The notes below the pieces were generated by a model. That model searched no databases and was not told where the DNA came from. It saw only the letters and a list, made by a program, of their open reading frames with translations. Shown here in pieces: positions 43,319 to 52,200 of a stretch of 64,000 nt of DNA; the stretch's first letter is position 1, and the number at the start of each line of letters is the position of its first letter. Both the position numbers and the translations under genes were made by a program. Origin of the DNA: DASPJR01 sp035628505 (GTDB lineage: Bacteria > Planctomycetota > SZUA-567 > H5-PLA8); the NCBI GenBank assembly GCA_035628505.1, contig DASPJR010000088.1, positions 91,535-155,534 on the forward strand, given 5' to 3'.

Positions 43319-44164
43319 TTACTTCATCTGTTTCAACAGTTCTTCCGGATCGACCTTTGAATCGCGAACGGTGCGCGCGAATGCGGCTGCTTCGCCGGTC
43401 GCGACCGTCTTGGCGACAAAGGGGATCTTAAAGTACTCCGCCTGGTGCGTGCGGATGTGGTCGATGTTGGCACTATCGTTTTCTTCCATCACGAACTCTT
43501 TGAGCTTCTCCGTGTCGGGCAGGTGTCCGCCGCTCGAGGTCTTCTTGTCCGCCATCGGGATCAGCTTGATGTCGAGCGTGCAGTTTACGCATTTGTACGA
43601 TTCGCCGACCTTCTCGAAAGTGAAGTAGGTGAAGTTAGAGAATGCCACGACGGGAACTTTGCGGTTCTCTGTTTTCCTCGGTTTATAGTTGCCCGGAAGT
43701 TTGGCGTCGCCGAGCAGGTGGTCGAAGCCGTAAATGATTCCACCCAGCAGCCGGTCGGTGGCCGAGAGCGCTTCCATCATCTCCGATCCGGCGCTGACCG
43801 AGCCATACACGCGCGTGCTGCCGTTGAGGAGCGTAACGCCGAGCGCGTCGTCCTTGCGCAGTGACTTGAAGAGCTGCACGAATTCCTTGCGCGAAACCGG
43901 ATTCTTGTACGTCATCTTGCCGTTAATGAGAAACTCGTCTTTTTCCCGGTTGTAGCTCAGCGTCGTGATCGGCTCAATGCCTTCTGCCGTTCCTTCCAGC
44001 ACAACGCCCTTGGGAACGAGCTGGTACTTTGCGAGGGCAGCAGTTGCCTCATCGGCGGTGCCTTCAGCGTGAACCACTGTGACGGTGTCCGCCGCGTGAA
44101 CCGAAGCGAGCATTACAGACAGCGCGAGGACAGGGATTAACCACCGGAATGACTTCGCGGACAT
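43319..44164 (-). CDS. Secreted protein of unknown function
   Basis: 281 residues with a clear signal peptide (LIPVLALSVMLASVHAA, cleavage near 25). The mature part has no family I recognise. It contains one closely spaced cysteine pair (CVNC, near 195), a predicted alpha/beta pattern and a lysine-rich end. It stands as a single-gene unit, with its own terminator downstream and another terminator just upstream (from the neighbouring repeat-protein gene). Periplasmic or secreted location is inferred from the leader only. Confidence 0.65.
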   Translation of the reverse strand: MSAKSFRWLIPVLALSVMLASVHAADTVTVVHAEGTADEATAALAKYQLVPKGVVLEGTAEGIEPITTLSYNREKDEFLINGKMTYKNPVSRKEFVQLFKSLRKDDALGVTLLNGSTRVYGSVSAGSEMMEALSATDRLLGGIIYGFDHLLGDAKLPGNYKPRKTENRKVPVVAFSNFTYFTFEKVGESYKCVNCTLDIKLIPMADKKTSSGGHLPDTEKLKEFVMEENDSANIDHIRTHQAEYFKIPFVAKTVATGEAAAFARTVRDSKVDPEELLKQMK

Positions 44165-44190
44165 ATCTCGTTTATCCTTTCGCCATGGTT

Positions 44191-44229
44191 AAAAAAAAGG
44201 GAGCAGCACCATCACCTGGCGCTGCTCCC
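44191..44229 (-). terminator. Rho-independent terminator
   Basis: GGGAGCAGC (44199-44207) pairs with GCTGCTCCC (44221-44229), followed on the minus strand by an eight-base T run (44198-44191). It terminates the repeat-protein gene that stops at 44249. Confidence 0.9.
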
Positions 44230-44248
44230 GTCAGTATCGTTACAAGGC

Positions 44249-45244
44249 TCAGCGGACCTTGAGCAGACTTTCAATGTCGGTGCCGGGGATTTCCTTGTAC
44301 TTCTTCATGATGCCGTCGCAATCGCAGGACTGCTTGCGCCAGACCAGGCGGCCGGGCTGATCGAGTGTCGTCTTGGTGACGGTCTCGAACTTTGCCGGAA
44401 CGTCGACGCGCCGCTTGCCTTCGGGCTCAACCTGAACCTGCTTCTGAATCGTCTCGTACTTGGCCGGGATGGTCTCGTAGGTCACGGTCGCGGGCGTGTC
44501 GACAACTTCGCGCTCAACGGTGATGTACTCGGCCGGGATCACGGTCTTCTTGACTTCCGCGTCCTTCACCAGCTTCTGAACCTTGACCTTCTTCGTCACG
44601 GCCGGAGCGGCAACCTTCGAGGTCGCACCGTCCTTGTCGAGGACCTGCTTGGTCACGGTCACGTACTGAGCCGGGATTTCGCAGAGGCAGTAGCACTCGT
44701 TGGCCGATTCGCGCTTGTCGACCTTTCCATCGCAGTTGACCTTCTTCCAGTAGGTGCGGGCCGGTGAGACCAGGACCTGTTCGGTCACTGTCTTGTACGT
44801 CGGGGCCGATGCGACGAGGCCTTCGCTTTCGGACTTCACGACGACCGTCTCTTCAACCCACTCGTACTGCGCGGGAATGACTTCGAGCTTCGTCTGCTCG
44901 GCACGGACGAGCTGCTGGACCTTCTCGGTCTTGTACTTGGCAGGCACAACCACGGCGCGCTTGGATTCCGGCGCGACCATCACGCGTTCTTCCTTGGTCT
45001 CATACTTGGCAGGCACCGCCTCCATGTAGAAGGTCGCCGGGCTGATCTGCACTTGTTCAGTCACCGTCTTGTAGGTGGCCGGCTTGCGCACAAGACACCA
45101 CGCTTCGCCAGGCTTTGCCGGCGGCGGCGGAGCACCCTCTTGGAAGGGCACCTCATTGGAATCAGCGCACATCGCCATCTGAGCGACCACGGCGCAGACG
45201 ACAAACAAACCAAACACAGAGCCTTTCGGCGTCTTAATCGACAT
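44249..45244 (-). CDS. Exported protein of ten 23-residue 'PAxYxT' repeats
   Basis: 331 residues with a signal peptide (VFGLFVVCAVVAQMAMCA). Nearly all of the mature protein is a tandem array with a ~23-residue period, typified by VPAKYETKEERVMVAPES and IPAKYETIQKQVQVEPEG. Ten units can be counted, in two sets of five. Units 5 and 10 end in an aromatic-lysine/arginine turn followed by a cysteine-rich insert (KKVNCDGK...CYCLC and RKQSCDCDG). Similar PA(E/K)Y repeats occur in some OmpA-linked surface proteins, but no OmpA domain is present here. A beta-repeat envelope scaffold is an inference. A hairpin terminator follows. Confidence 0.75.
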   Translation of the reverse strand: MSIKTPKGSVFGLFVVCAVVAQMAMCADSNEVPFQEGAPPPPAKPGEAWCLVRKPATYKTVTEQVQISPATFYMEAVPAKYETKEERVMVAPESKRAVVVPAKYKTEKVQQLVRAEQTKLEVIPAQYEWVEETVVVKSESEGLVASAPTYKTVTEQVLVSPARTYWKKVNCDGKVDKRESANECYCLCEIPAQYVTVTKQVLDKDGATSKVAAPAVTKKVKVQKLVKDAEVKKTVIPAEYITVEREVVDTPATVTYETIPAKYETIQKQVQVEPEGKRRVDVPAKFETVTKTTLDQPGRLVWRKQSCDCDGIMKKYKEIPGTDIESLLKVR

Positions 45245-45847
45245 TTATACTCCCTCCTCCTTCTTTAGGCGGCTGGCCTAAATCAATTTGTTCCGATGGC
45301 CCGGAGAATAGCATAAAGCGTACCGTCAGGGAAGAGCCTGCTTCCAAAAAATATATATGTGTCGGCTGATTCCGTTTCATAGTTGAGGAAATCTGTTTCG
45401 ATTTGACTTACAGTTGAGCTCGCAAAATCAGTGCTGACAATGCCTTCTACAGACATTCTCAATTTGTGTAAAATTTTGCACGTGGTGAGGCAGGAGCTGC
45501 GTTCATTGACGTCCTTACGAAAATAAGCCGAACACAACCGGTAAAAAACGGCACGTTCGTGTGGCACAAGGTTGGAAAGCGCATCATTATTGGCCAGCAG
45601 GCTTTGCAGTTCGCGAAAAAGCCGTGTCGGTGCAATACCAGCTTCAACTAAGCCGCCTCAGCACGTATTGAATGGAGACGGCAGCCGACCCAAAATGGGA
45701 TGGTCCATCTTGATCCGGCGAAAAACTGTACGGCCAGTCGATTATCGAACATACGCAGAGCCCGCTGAAGGCGACGGCATGTCTTCATCCTCGAACAAGT
45801 GGAATTCCGATTGCACCGCCGCTACGTGAGCAGTTTCTGGGAACATA
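45245..45847. other. 603-bp region without a convincing gene
   Basis: More A/T-rich than its surroundings, with a run of alternating AT near 45350. It must contain the promoter of the minus-strand repeat-protein gene and that of the plus-strand FAD gene. A minus-strand frame at 45283-45567 can be extended upstream to about 45640 before a stop, and contains PTRLFRELQSLLANND and VPHERAVFYRLCSAYF, which looks protein-like but has no good start. It could be a truncated gene or a remnant. Confidence 0.4.
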
Positions 45848-47185
45848 ATGGCCACGTATGACGTCATAGTTGTCGGTGCAGGGCTGGCAGGTCTCAGCGC
45901 TGGAATGGAACTGGCCAGTAAGCGTCACCGCGTCGTGATTCTGGAAAGCAGGCATGTCGTCGGGGGACGAACCTCCTCCTGGATTGAAGATGGAATGCCA
46001 GTCGAATCAGGCTTTCATCGGATGCTCGGCTTCTACAAGAACCTCCGCAAACTGATCAAGAGTGCCGGTCTCAGCATCAAAGATGTGGTCTCGTGGCAAG
46101 ACGAACTTGAGTTCAGGACAACGGATGGCGGACCTGCCGCGGTCTTTGGAGCAGCACCTGTAGCTCATCCGCTGAAGACCATCTCGGGCGTGCTCGGCAA
46201 TAATGCGTATCTCTCTGCGAAAGCAAAGGCGTCGTTAACCAAGTTCTACGCGAAAGGACTCGCTGCCTATCTTCGCTCACCAGAGGCTCTCGACAAGATC
46301 AGCATCGCTGAGTACGCAAAGCGCACAAAACTCAACCGTCAGGCTGTTGAGCGCATTCTTCGTCCGTTGACAGCAGGAGTTCTATTTCAGCAGCCTGAGA
46401 ACTTCTCCGCATTCACGATGTTCTCGCTCGTTGCAGCGAACGCTCCACGTTCATTCCGAAGCCGAATAGGACTGTTCAAGGGCGGCATGACCGAAGTCAT
46501 GACCGGTCCGATTGGCAATGCCATTGAGCAGAATGGAGGCGAAGTTCGCACGTCGTCTCCCGTGCGAGCGCTTCTCGTGCGCGATGGCCGGGTAGTAGGC
46601 GTACAGACGGACAAGGACGAAGTGACAGGACGGCACGTGATCATTGCGACAACCATCTCAGCGGCTCAGCAACTGCTCAAGCCGCACTTTGGATTTCAAG
46701 AATGGTGCCGACCCATGCTCAGCCTCCCATCGATGCCAGCAGTCACAATTCAGCTCGAACTGAGCGAGCGTTCCATGCCGGTGGATCGAACGAGCTTTGG
46801 CGTTGCTTGCTGCCTCGCCAGTTTTGCCGAACAGTCCGCAACGACATTCAGAAATGTCGCCGGACGATTGTCGATCATCCTTTCCCCACCTGAACGTTTC
46901 CTGAGTCTGCGCGATGAGGATGTGTTGCAAGAAGTTAAACGGGATGCTCGGCGGCTCGGAATTAATCTCGAAGGCAAGATAGTCCGATATCGCGTGATTC
47001 GACAGCCCTCAGACTTCTATTCGATTGCTCCAAACAACCAGCATCTGCGGCCTCACCAGAAGACGCCGATTGAGGGGCTGACTCTTGCAGGCGACTATAC
47101 TCGACAGAAATTCCTCACAACGATGGAAGGGGCGGTCGTATCCGGTAAGAAGGCAGCACAAATTGTATTGAAGGCTCTCAAGTAG
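45848..47185 (+). CDS. FAD-dependent oxidoreductase of the phytoene desaturase/HpnE type
   Basis: 445 residues. The N-terminal dinucleotide motif is DVIVVGAGLAGLSAGMEL, followed by VVGGRTSSW. The C-terminal FAD motif (LAGDYTRQKFLTTMEGAV) is characteristic of plant-type phytoene/zeta-carotene desaturases and related hydroxysqualene oxidoreductases. The enzyme thus likely acts on an isoprenoid, but no other carotenoid or hopanoid gene is in the window. Codon endings are noticeably more A/T-rich than in neighbouring genes, and the flanking gaps contain relic-like sequence, both consistent with recent acquisition. Confidence 0.85.
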   Translation: MATYDVIVVGAGLAGLSAGMELASKRHRVVILESRHVVGGRTSSWIEDGMPVESGFHRMLGFYKNLRKLIKSAGLSIKDVVSWQDELEFRTTDGGPAAVFGAAPVAHPLKTISGVLGNNAYLSAKAKASLTKFYAKGLAAYLRSPEALDKISIAEYAKRTKLNRQAVERILRPLTAGVLFQQPENFSAFTMFSLVAANAPRSFRSRIGLFKGGMTEVMTGPIGNAIEQNGGEVRTSSPVRALLVRDGRVVGVQTDKDEVTGRHVIIATTISAAQQLLKPHFGFQEWCRPMLSLPSMPAVTIQLELSERSMPVDRTSFGVACCLASFAEQSATTFRNVAGRLSIILSPPERFLSLRDEDVLQEVKRDARRLGINLEGKIVRYRVIRQPSDFYSIAPNNQHLRPHQKTPIEGLTLAGDYTRQKFLTTMEGAVVSGKKAAQIVLKALK

Positions 47186-47257
47186 CTTCTTCTTGAACGC
47201 GAGTTGCTGTTCCACGCCATTTGAGCGCAAGCAAATGTCACCACCAGAGCCCCTGCC

Positions 47258-47287
47258 GGCAGGCTCTGCGTTGATGGCAGGCTCTGC
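47258..47287. repeat. 12-bp direct repeat between FAD gene and unknown gene
   Basis: GGCAGGCTCTGC occurs at 47258-47269 and again at 47276-47287 with a 6-bp gap. The first copy forms a hairpin with the preceding AGAGCC. The function is unknown. Confidence 0.5.
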
Positions 47288-47337
47288 TATCGTCCAGTCG
47301 ATACCATGAATGGCTGCGGCCGACGTGGCACTGCCTA

Positions 47338-48807
47338 CTACTTCCGTGGATCGCCGATAAAAAAGGCCGCGGCCTGTTGATCGCAGCGGCGCAGGATTCC
47401 TACATAGTTCCCAGGCGTCAATTTCTCGTGAGGTCCGCCCAAGCCAGAGGGCGGTTCCGCATCTTTCAGCAGCTTGATGCCCGGAAACTGGTAGTCCCAG
47501 GCACGATATTCGTTCTGCGTGGCGACCACGGCCATTTCGTCTGGAGGCGTTTCAAATGAACCGTAATACACGGTGGCCCGAACCGTAAACGCGCCGCCGG
47601 GGCCTTTTGCCTTTCCTACATACACGATGGAAGTGGAGTCTCCGCGAAGCCCTACGCGAGCAGGAACGATCATAACGAGCGGCTTCTGATCCGGTCCGGG
47701 GACTACCCACTCGGAACGGCCGTCTGGCGCGGCACCCGGCCGTGCGATCAGGCGAATCAGACGGTTGGCATAATACCAGTCGAAGGCCTGATTGAGCTGC
47801 TTCTCATTTGTCCTGGCGGGCGCACGAACAACGGCAATGTACGGCTCCCATAGAGTCTCATGCTTATCCTGTCCGCCCGTCACTTCTCCAGCCTGATAGC
47901 GTCCGGTGCGACCATCATAGTTAAATGTAAAGGTGAAGCGTCCGTTTTCCTTCAGCAAGGGGCCGTTTACAAGCAGCCCCTGAGCCCGCATTTCGGCGTG
48001 CAGCTCCGCTCCGTTTCGCGTGAGTGTGAGATGTACAAAGGAGCCGCGCCAACTCCCGTGGAATGATATGTTCTCCTCGTCCTTGTCACGTTTTAGAACC
48101 AATGGTTCGCCCGCGCGGCCGTTGAGCTCGGGCGGCAACTGAACAGTGACGCTCTGCAGGGACTCAACGTTGCCGTCGGCTGGAAGATCGAAAACGTAGC
48201 GCAGCGCGGCCGGAGTTTCGAGAAGTTCGAAATAACTGCACGCGAATTTCAACGAGGCTCCATCCGTTTCTCTCAAGTCGACACTATTCATGAGAACTTC
48301 ATCGCCACGCTTAACATCGACGTACAGCGTGTCCTTCTCCTGCGTATTTTCGATTATTTCGATCGTGAGTTCATGTCCTGCCTGCGTGGTGAATACCCGG
48401 CTGTCTTTGGCGGTTTCTCTGGCGGTATGAATTTGAGGCGCGTCGTCTGGACGCCTGCCCGGAATGCAGAACTCGAGCTCATCGATTTTCGCCGGATCCG
48501 GCACGTTCTTGAGTTTTACGTACCATTCACACGGGTATTGCGGGCGGTCGAGGAGGCATTTGACGGCGATGTTCAGATGGTAAATGCCTTCACCAATCAT
48601 CTCGTTGGTGGCCGTGCGCAATTCGCAGATGACCGTGTCGCCCGTGATTTCAAACGGTACGCGGCCAGAAAAGGTGAAGTGTTTGGGATAGGGCTTCCAC
48701 GGAGCGGGCTTGCCGGGCACGACCGTTAAGGGCAGGCGAACGATGCTTTTAAAGCCGCCGTTTACCCTGATGTGATCCAGTACGGATTCGGGCACAGTGT
48801 TAGCCAT
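47338..48807 (-). CDS. Protein of unknown function, second gene of a pair
   Basis: About 489 residues, not recognised. It has no signal peptide and is rich in predicted beta strands (for example VTVQLPPELNGRAGEPLVLK, FTFTFNYDGRTGRYQAGEV, FTVRATVYYGSFETPP). ATG 48807 begins four bases after the stop of the small secreted-protein gene, supporting this start over TTG 48834 and suggesting translational coupling. A scaffold or extracellular-matrix-like beta protein is possible, but nothing in the sequence decides it. Confidence 0.65.
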   Translation of the reverse strand: MANTVPESVLDHIRVNGGFKSIVRLPLTVVPGKPAPWKPYPKHFTFSGRVPFEITGDTVICELRTATNEMIGEGIYHLNIAVKCLLDRPQYPCEWYVKLKNVPDPAKIDELEFCIPGRRPDDAPQIHTARETAKDSRVFTTQAGHELTIEIIENTQEKDTLYVDVKRGDEVLMNSVDLRETDGASLKFACSYFELLETPAALRYVFDLPADGNVESLQSVTVQLPPELNGRAGEPLVLKRDKDEENISFHGSWRGSFVHLTLTRNGAELHAEMRAQGLLVNGPLLKENGRFTFTFNYDGRTGRYQAGEVTGGQDKHETLWEPYIAVVRAPARTNEKQLNQAFDWYYANRLIRLIARPGAAPDGRSEWVVPGPDQKPLVMIVPARVGLRGDSTSIVYVGKAKGPGGAFTVRATVYYGSFETPPDEMAVVATQNEYRAWDYQFPGIKLLKDAEPPSGLGGPHEKLTPGNYVGILRRCDQQAAAFFIGDPRK

Positions 48808-48811
48808 CTCA

Positions 48812-49045
48812 TCATCTATGCGGCCTGAGATCAAGCGTGCCGCCCTGCCCTTCGAACTGGATGTCCTGCGGCTTGATGGGATCGAGCGTGATCTGCGGAA
48901 TGGAGACCGAGGAATTCAAGCTCGTGACGAACTCACCGTTTGGCGTGCTGTAGCCCAGTTCCAGTTGCTTCGGATCGATCGCGGCTTCGCCTGCGAACAC
49001 GCTGAACACTGCGATAAACAGAAAGGCAAAAATAAAACGCATCAT
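48812..49045 (-). CDS. Small exported protein of unknown function
   Basis: 77 residues. A signal peptide (MMRFIFAFLFIAVFSVFAGEA) is followed by about 55 mature residues without recognised motifs (LELGYSTPNGEFVTSLNSS). AAGG stands five bases before the ATG. The gene is spaced four bases from the next gene, so the two should be expressed together. Confidence 0.65.
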   Translation of the reverse strand: MMRFIFAFLFIAVFSVFAGEAAIDPKQLELGYSTPNGEFVTSLNSSVSIPQITLDPIKPQDIQFEGQGGTLDLRPHR

Positions 49046-49215
49046 AGCTACCTTGTACTTTATAGGGCGAACTCATGCGAAGGCTTGTTGTAGCGACCGC
49101 AATTTACTAAGCAACAGTGTTTGTGCGTGCCACCCGCCGAAGCAGCCTCAGCGGTGGCCAAGTGTGAGCGGTTCGTTTAGGCTGAATCGCACAAAAACCC
49201 GGCGAGGCGCAGGCT

Positions 49216-49566
49216 ATGGGACACGGATGGGGATTCGCACTTTCCAAAGATCTGCAACGCTTGAACGAAAAATGGCATACCTTGCCCCGCCACATTCAAG
49301 AGGTGATTCTGATGCTGGCGCGCGTCCGAAAAATCCCGCGAACGCGCACGAAAGCCGACACGTGGCCGCAAAAACCGCGTGAAACACCCGAGTGGCTGCT
49401 CACGGCCATCACGATCTTGAAAGATTCCAAGGGCTACATCACCGACCGCGAAATTGCCAAACGCGTCGGCGTCAGTCCTTCAACGCTCAGCCGCAACGAA
49501 GCCTATGGCAAAGCAAAGCGGACGTATCTGCAGCCGTACCAGACGATTGGGCGGAGCGGTCTTTAA
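49216..49566 (+). CDS. Small helix-turn-helix protein
   Basis: 116 residues. The N-terminal half is helical (LSKDLQRLNEKWHTLPRHI). A predicted HTH occupies about residues 66-98 (LTAITILKDSKGYITDREIA then KRVGVSPSTLSRNEAY), with SPSTLSRN as the likely recognition helix. No enzymatic domain follows and the tail is basic. A small DNA-binding regulator is inferred. No ribosome site is obvious and a mobile-element origin cannot be excluded. Confidence 0.55.
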   Translation: MGHGWGFALSKDLQRLNEKWHTLPRHIQEVILMLARVRKIPRTRTKADTWPQKPRETPEWLLTAITILKDSKGYITDREIAKRVGVSPSTLSRNEAYGKAKRTYLQPYQTIGRSGL

Positions 49567-49777
49567 GAATGGCCTTTTTTTATAACAGTCAGACAGCCTG
49601 TCATGACATTCAAAATTCGAAGTCATAAACCGTTTGTATCAAATCACTTACAAGTCGCGCAACACGCAACGCAATTTTTTAAGATTTTTACTCTTCTAGC
49701 TCCAACGACTTACTCAAACTGTTATGCAATTTTTCTACCCTCTGGTAGAGGGCAGTGAAAGCCAAGCGCGACCGAGG

Positions 49778-51790
49778 TTACGGTTTGGCCACGCGCAGCT
49801 TGGGCGCATTCGCCGCGTCTCCACCCGCTGGACCACTCGGTGGTGCCGCGAGGATGTACTTCTTGATGTACCAGGCTTCGATGATGCTGAAGACGGCGCT
49901 GGCGGCGAAGTAGATCATCAGTCCCGAAGGCATCGTGTAGAACATGAAGGTGAAGAACACCGGCATGTACAACATCATCTTGCGGTTCATTTCGACGGCA
50001 GGATCGTCGCTCGGCGGCGCCTGCGGCGCCAGCTTCATCTGCATCAGCTGCAGGCCCAGGTAAATGATCGGCAGGAGATTGAGGTCGTTCGGCCAGAACG
50101 GCAGCAGGCCCTGAACGAGGTGGTCCGGCTGCGCCAGATCTTTTACCCAGAGGAATTCCGCGCCCCGGATTTCAAAGGCATGGTTGAAGATGCCGTATAG
50201 CGCGGAAAGAATCGGGATCTGCACGAGCATCGGCAGACAACCGCCCGCCGGGCTGACGCCGGCAGACTTGAACAGATCCTGCTGCTCGCGGTACTGGCGC
50301 ATCCGCGCGTCATTGCTGGTCTGGTTCTTGTATTTCTCCTGCAGCTTTTTGATCTCCGGCTGCAGCTGCTGCATCTTATGCATCGAAACTGTCGCCTTGC
50401 GCTGCGTCGGATGCAGCGCCAGCTTGATCAGCATCGTCAAGAAGATCACGCTGATGCCGTAATTGCCCAGCACGCTATAGAGCCGCTGAAACAACCACAT
50501 CAGCTTGCTGGCCACCCAGTCGACGCGCGGCCAGCGCCAGCCGCCAATGTCGCAGTACTGCATGGCGCTGACCAGATAGAGCGGTTGCGCAGGCTGCAGC
50601 TGCGCCTCGGTCTCGATGAATTCGGCTTCGTTGGTGGGTCCCAGATAGAGCGCGTACTTGTCTTCGCCGCTCTTGGATGGCTCGTAAGCGCCGGTAGTTT
50701 TGCGGAAGCCCAGAATACCCGTATTCGGCTCGTTGAGGCGCTTATCAGGGTCGTTGGGCTTGTGCTTGATTTCAATCGCCGAAAGCTTGTTGAGCTGCGA
50801 CGGATCCAGCGAAATCAGCATCACATTGAAGAAGCGGTTCTTCACCGTTCCCCACAGGTTCTGCTCGCGGCTGATCCAGGCATGTTCGGTCTGCTTGGCG
50901 GCTGTGGCGGCATCAACGGTTTTAACGTCCGGCGCGTTTCCAGCAGTTCCCTGCACCGGCGCGTCGCGTCCAGCAACCTCGGCACGGATGGTCACGTAAG
51001 GGCTGCCCTTCGGATTCTCGGGCGGGCCGTCCAGCAGCACGCCGGCAGGGCCGTAAATCTGGTAGGACCAGGAGGACGGCACCTCGGAGTTATTGGCCAC
51101 GTTTACGTCGATATTGAGATAGCGTTTTTTCTGATGAACCGTGAACGTTTTGGTGACGGTGTACTTCTGCGAAAGAACCGTGCTGTAAACGATCTTGCGG
51201 CTGCCATTGGCATCGAATGTTCCGCTGTCGCTCTCCAGCTTCCACACGCGCTGGCTCAGTGCTTTCTGCGAACCGTCTGCGGCATAGGTCGTACGCTCGC
51301 TCTGCTTCGCCGGATCGCTGGGCCCGATTTCAAAGACCGGCATCGCACCGGTCAGCTTGCCCGGCTCGATCTCGGCCAGAATCTCAAGACCCTTCTGCTG
51401 CTTTTTAGCCGGATCGATAAAGGCGTTGTTCAGTTTTGCCTTGCGGATGCTGGCGCCATCGGCGGTAAATTCCAGAGTCAGCAAATCAGTCGCGACAGTG
51501 ATGTCCGGAACTCTGGCGACTTCAGAGTCCTTGGCGTCTTTCGTCACCGACGTCTCGGTCGCCTTGGGCGTGGCGGGATCGGCCGACGTAAGCTTCGGTG
51601 CGGAATCATCCTTCTTCATCTGCGCCTGTTCGGCAGCCAGGCGCTTGGCTTCAGCGGCCTGCTGGGCCTCCCAGGCTTTAAGCTGTGCTTCCTGCTGCGC
51701 GCGGATATACAGATTTCCGCCAATGAGGATCGCGACAGCCGCGATGAGTCCCACGATCGTTACTGCGTCGAATTTTTTTGCTTCAGCCAT
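49778..51790 (-). CDS. yidC: YidC/Oxa1 membrane protein insertase
   Basis: About 670 residues. The first helix (AVTIVGLIAAVAILIGGNLYI) is followed by a charged linker and a large periplasmic beta domain (about 75-400). The conserved insertase core runs about 440-650, including ISVIFLTMLIKLALHPTQRKA (residue names only; the conserved Arg sits here) and PILSALYGIFNHAFEI. YidC inserts and folds inner-membrane proteins with or without SecYEG. The start could be ATG 51790, or a TTG at 51799 that has AGGA just before it. It follows yidD and rnpA in the conserved order. Confidence 0.95.
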   Translation of the reverse strand: MAEAKKFDAVTIVGLIAAVAILIGGNLYIRAQQEAQLKAWEAQQAAEAKRLAAEQAQMKKDDSAPKLTSADPATPKATETSVTKDAKDSEVARVPDITVATDLLTLEFTADGASIRKAKLNNAFIDPAKKQQKGLEILAEIEPGKLTGAMPVFEIGPSDPAKQSERTTYAADGSQKALSQRVWKLESDSGTFDANGSRKIVYSTVLSQKYTVTKTFTVHQKKRYLNIDVNVANNSEVPSSWSYQIYGPAGVLLDGPPENPKGSPYVTIRAEVAGRDAPVQGTAGNAPDVKTVDAATAAKQTEHAWISREQNLWGTVKNRFFNVMLISLDPSQLNKLSAIEIKHKPNDPDKRLNEPNTGILGFRKTTGAYEPSKSGEDKYALYLGPTNEAEFIETEAQLQPAQPLYLVSAMQYCDIGGWRWPRVDWVASKLMWLFQRLYSVLGNYGISVIFLTMLIKLALHPTQRKATVSMHKMQQLQPEIKKLQEKYKNQTSNDARMRQYREQQDLFKSAGVSPAGGCLPMLVQIPILSALYGIFNHAFEIRGAEFLWVKDLAQPDHLVQGLLPFWPNDLNLLPIIYLGLQLMQMKLAPQAPPSDDPAVEMNRKMMLYMPVFFTFMFYTMPSGLMIYFAASAVFSIIEAWYIKKYILAAPPSGPAGGDAANAPKLRVAKP

Positions 51791-51835
51791 CTGTGACAAC
51801 GTTTCCTAAATCAGAAATCAAAATACCACGCACGC

Positions 51836-52165
51836 TTACGGCTCTTTGCCGGCTTTCTTTGTACAACGGGGAACCGGATCATAACCGCCGGGACAGAACG
51901 GATGGCAACGGCAGATTCGGCAGACGGCCAACCACCAGCCTTTTAAGACGCCATGTTCCTGGATTGCTTCAAGCCCGTACACAGAGCAGCTCGGGGTGAA
52001 GCGGCAATGGCCACCCAAAAGCCAGGCCAAGGTAACCTGATACACACGAATTGGAAACATCCCAATGCGCCTTACCCATGGTACCCGCTCTGTGTTTGCA
52101 ACCATTTCCGGTTTGTGTTCGGGTTTCTCCTCTGGCTCCACGTTACTAGCCTCGCCCGCGGGCAA
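51836..52165 (-). CDS. yidD: YidD membrane protein insertion efficiency factor
   Basis: 109 residues. The family core IRVYQVTLAWLLGGHCRFTPSCSVYGLEAI and CRCHPFCPGGYDPVP is complete. The N-terminal ~30 residues are an extra charged tail. The likely start is TTG 52165 preceded by GGAGGAGAA; an ATG about 20 codons later (MVANTERVPW) is possible and would give a more typical length. It lies between rnpA and yidC, as usual, and assists membrane insertion by YidC. Confidence 0.92.
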   Translation of the reverse strand: MPAGEASNVEPEEKPEHKPEMVANTERVPWVRRIGMFPIRVYQVTLAWLLGGHCRFTPSCSVYGLEAIQEHGVLKGWWLAVCRICRCHPFCPGGYDPVPRCTKKAGKEP

Positions 52166-52200
52166 ATTCTCCTCCGCGTCAGAATGACCGCCTCAAAGCG

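Noticed and set aside
45283..45567. 94-codon minus-strand frame as a gene
   Set aside because: Looks protein-like, but the frame lacks a usable start and no family is recognised; kept only as a possible remnant.
45572..45829. 85-codon plus-strand frame before the FAD gene
   Set aside because: No start signal, no domain, overlaps an equally weak minus-strand frame.
49738..49752. Hairpin CCCTCT-GGT-AGAGGG after yidC as a terminator
   Set aside because: No T run in the correct direction for yidC; could be chance.
50378..51796. Plus-strand frame opposite yidC
   Set aside because: Antisense shadow of a conserved gene.
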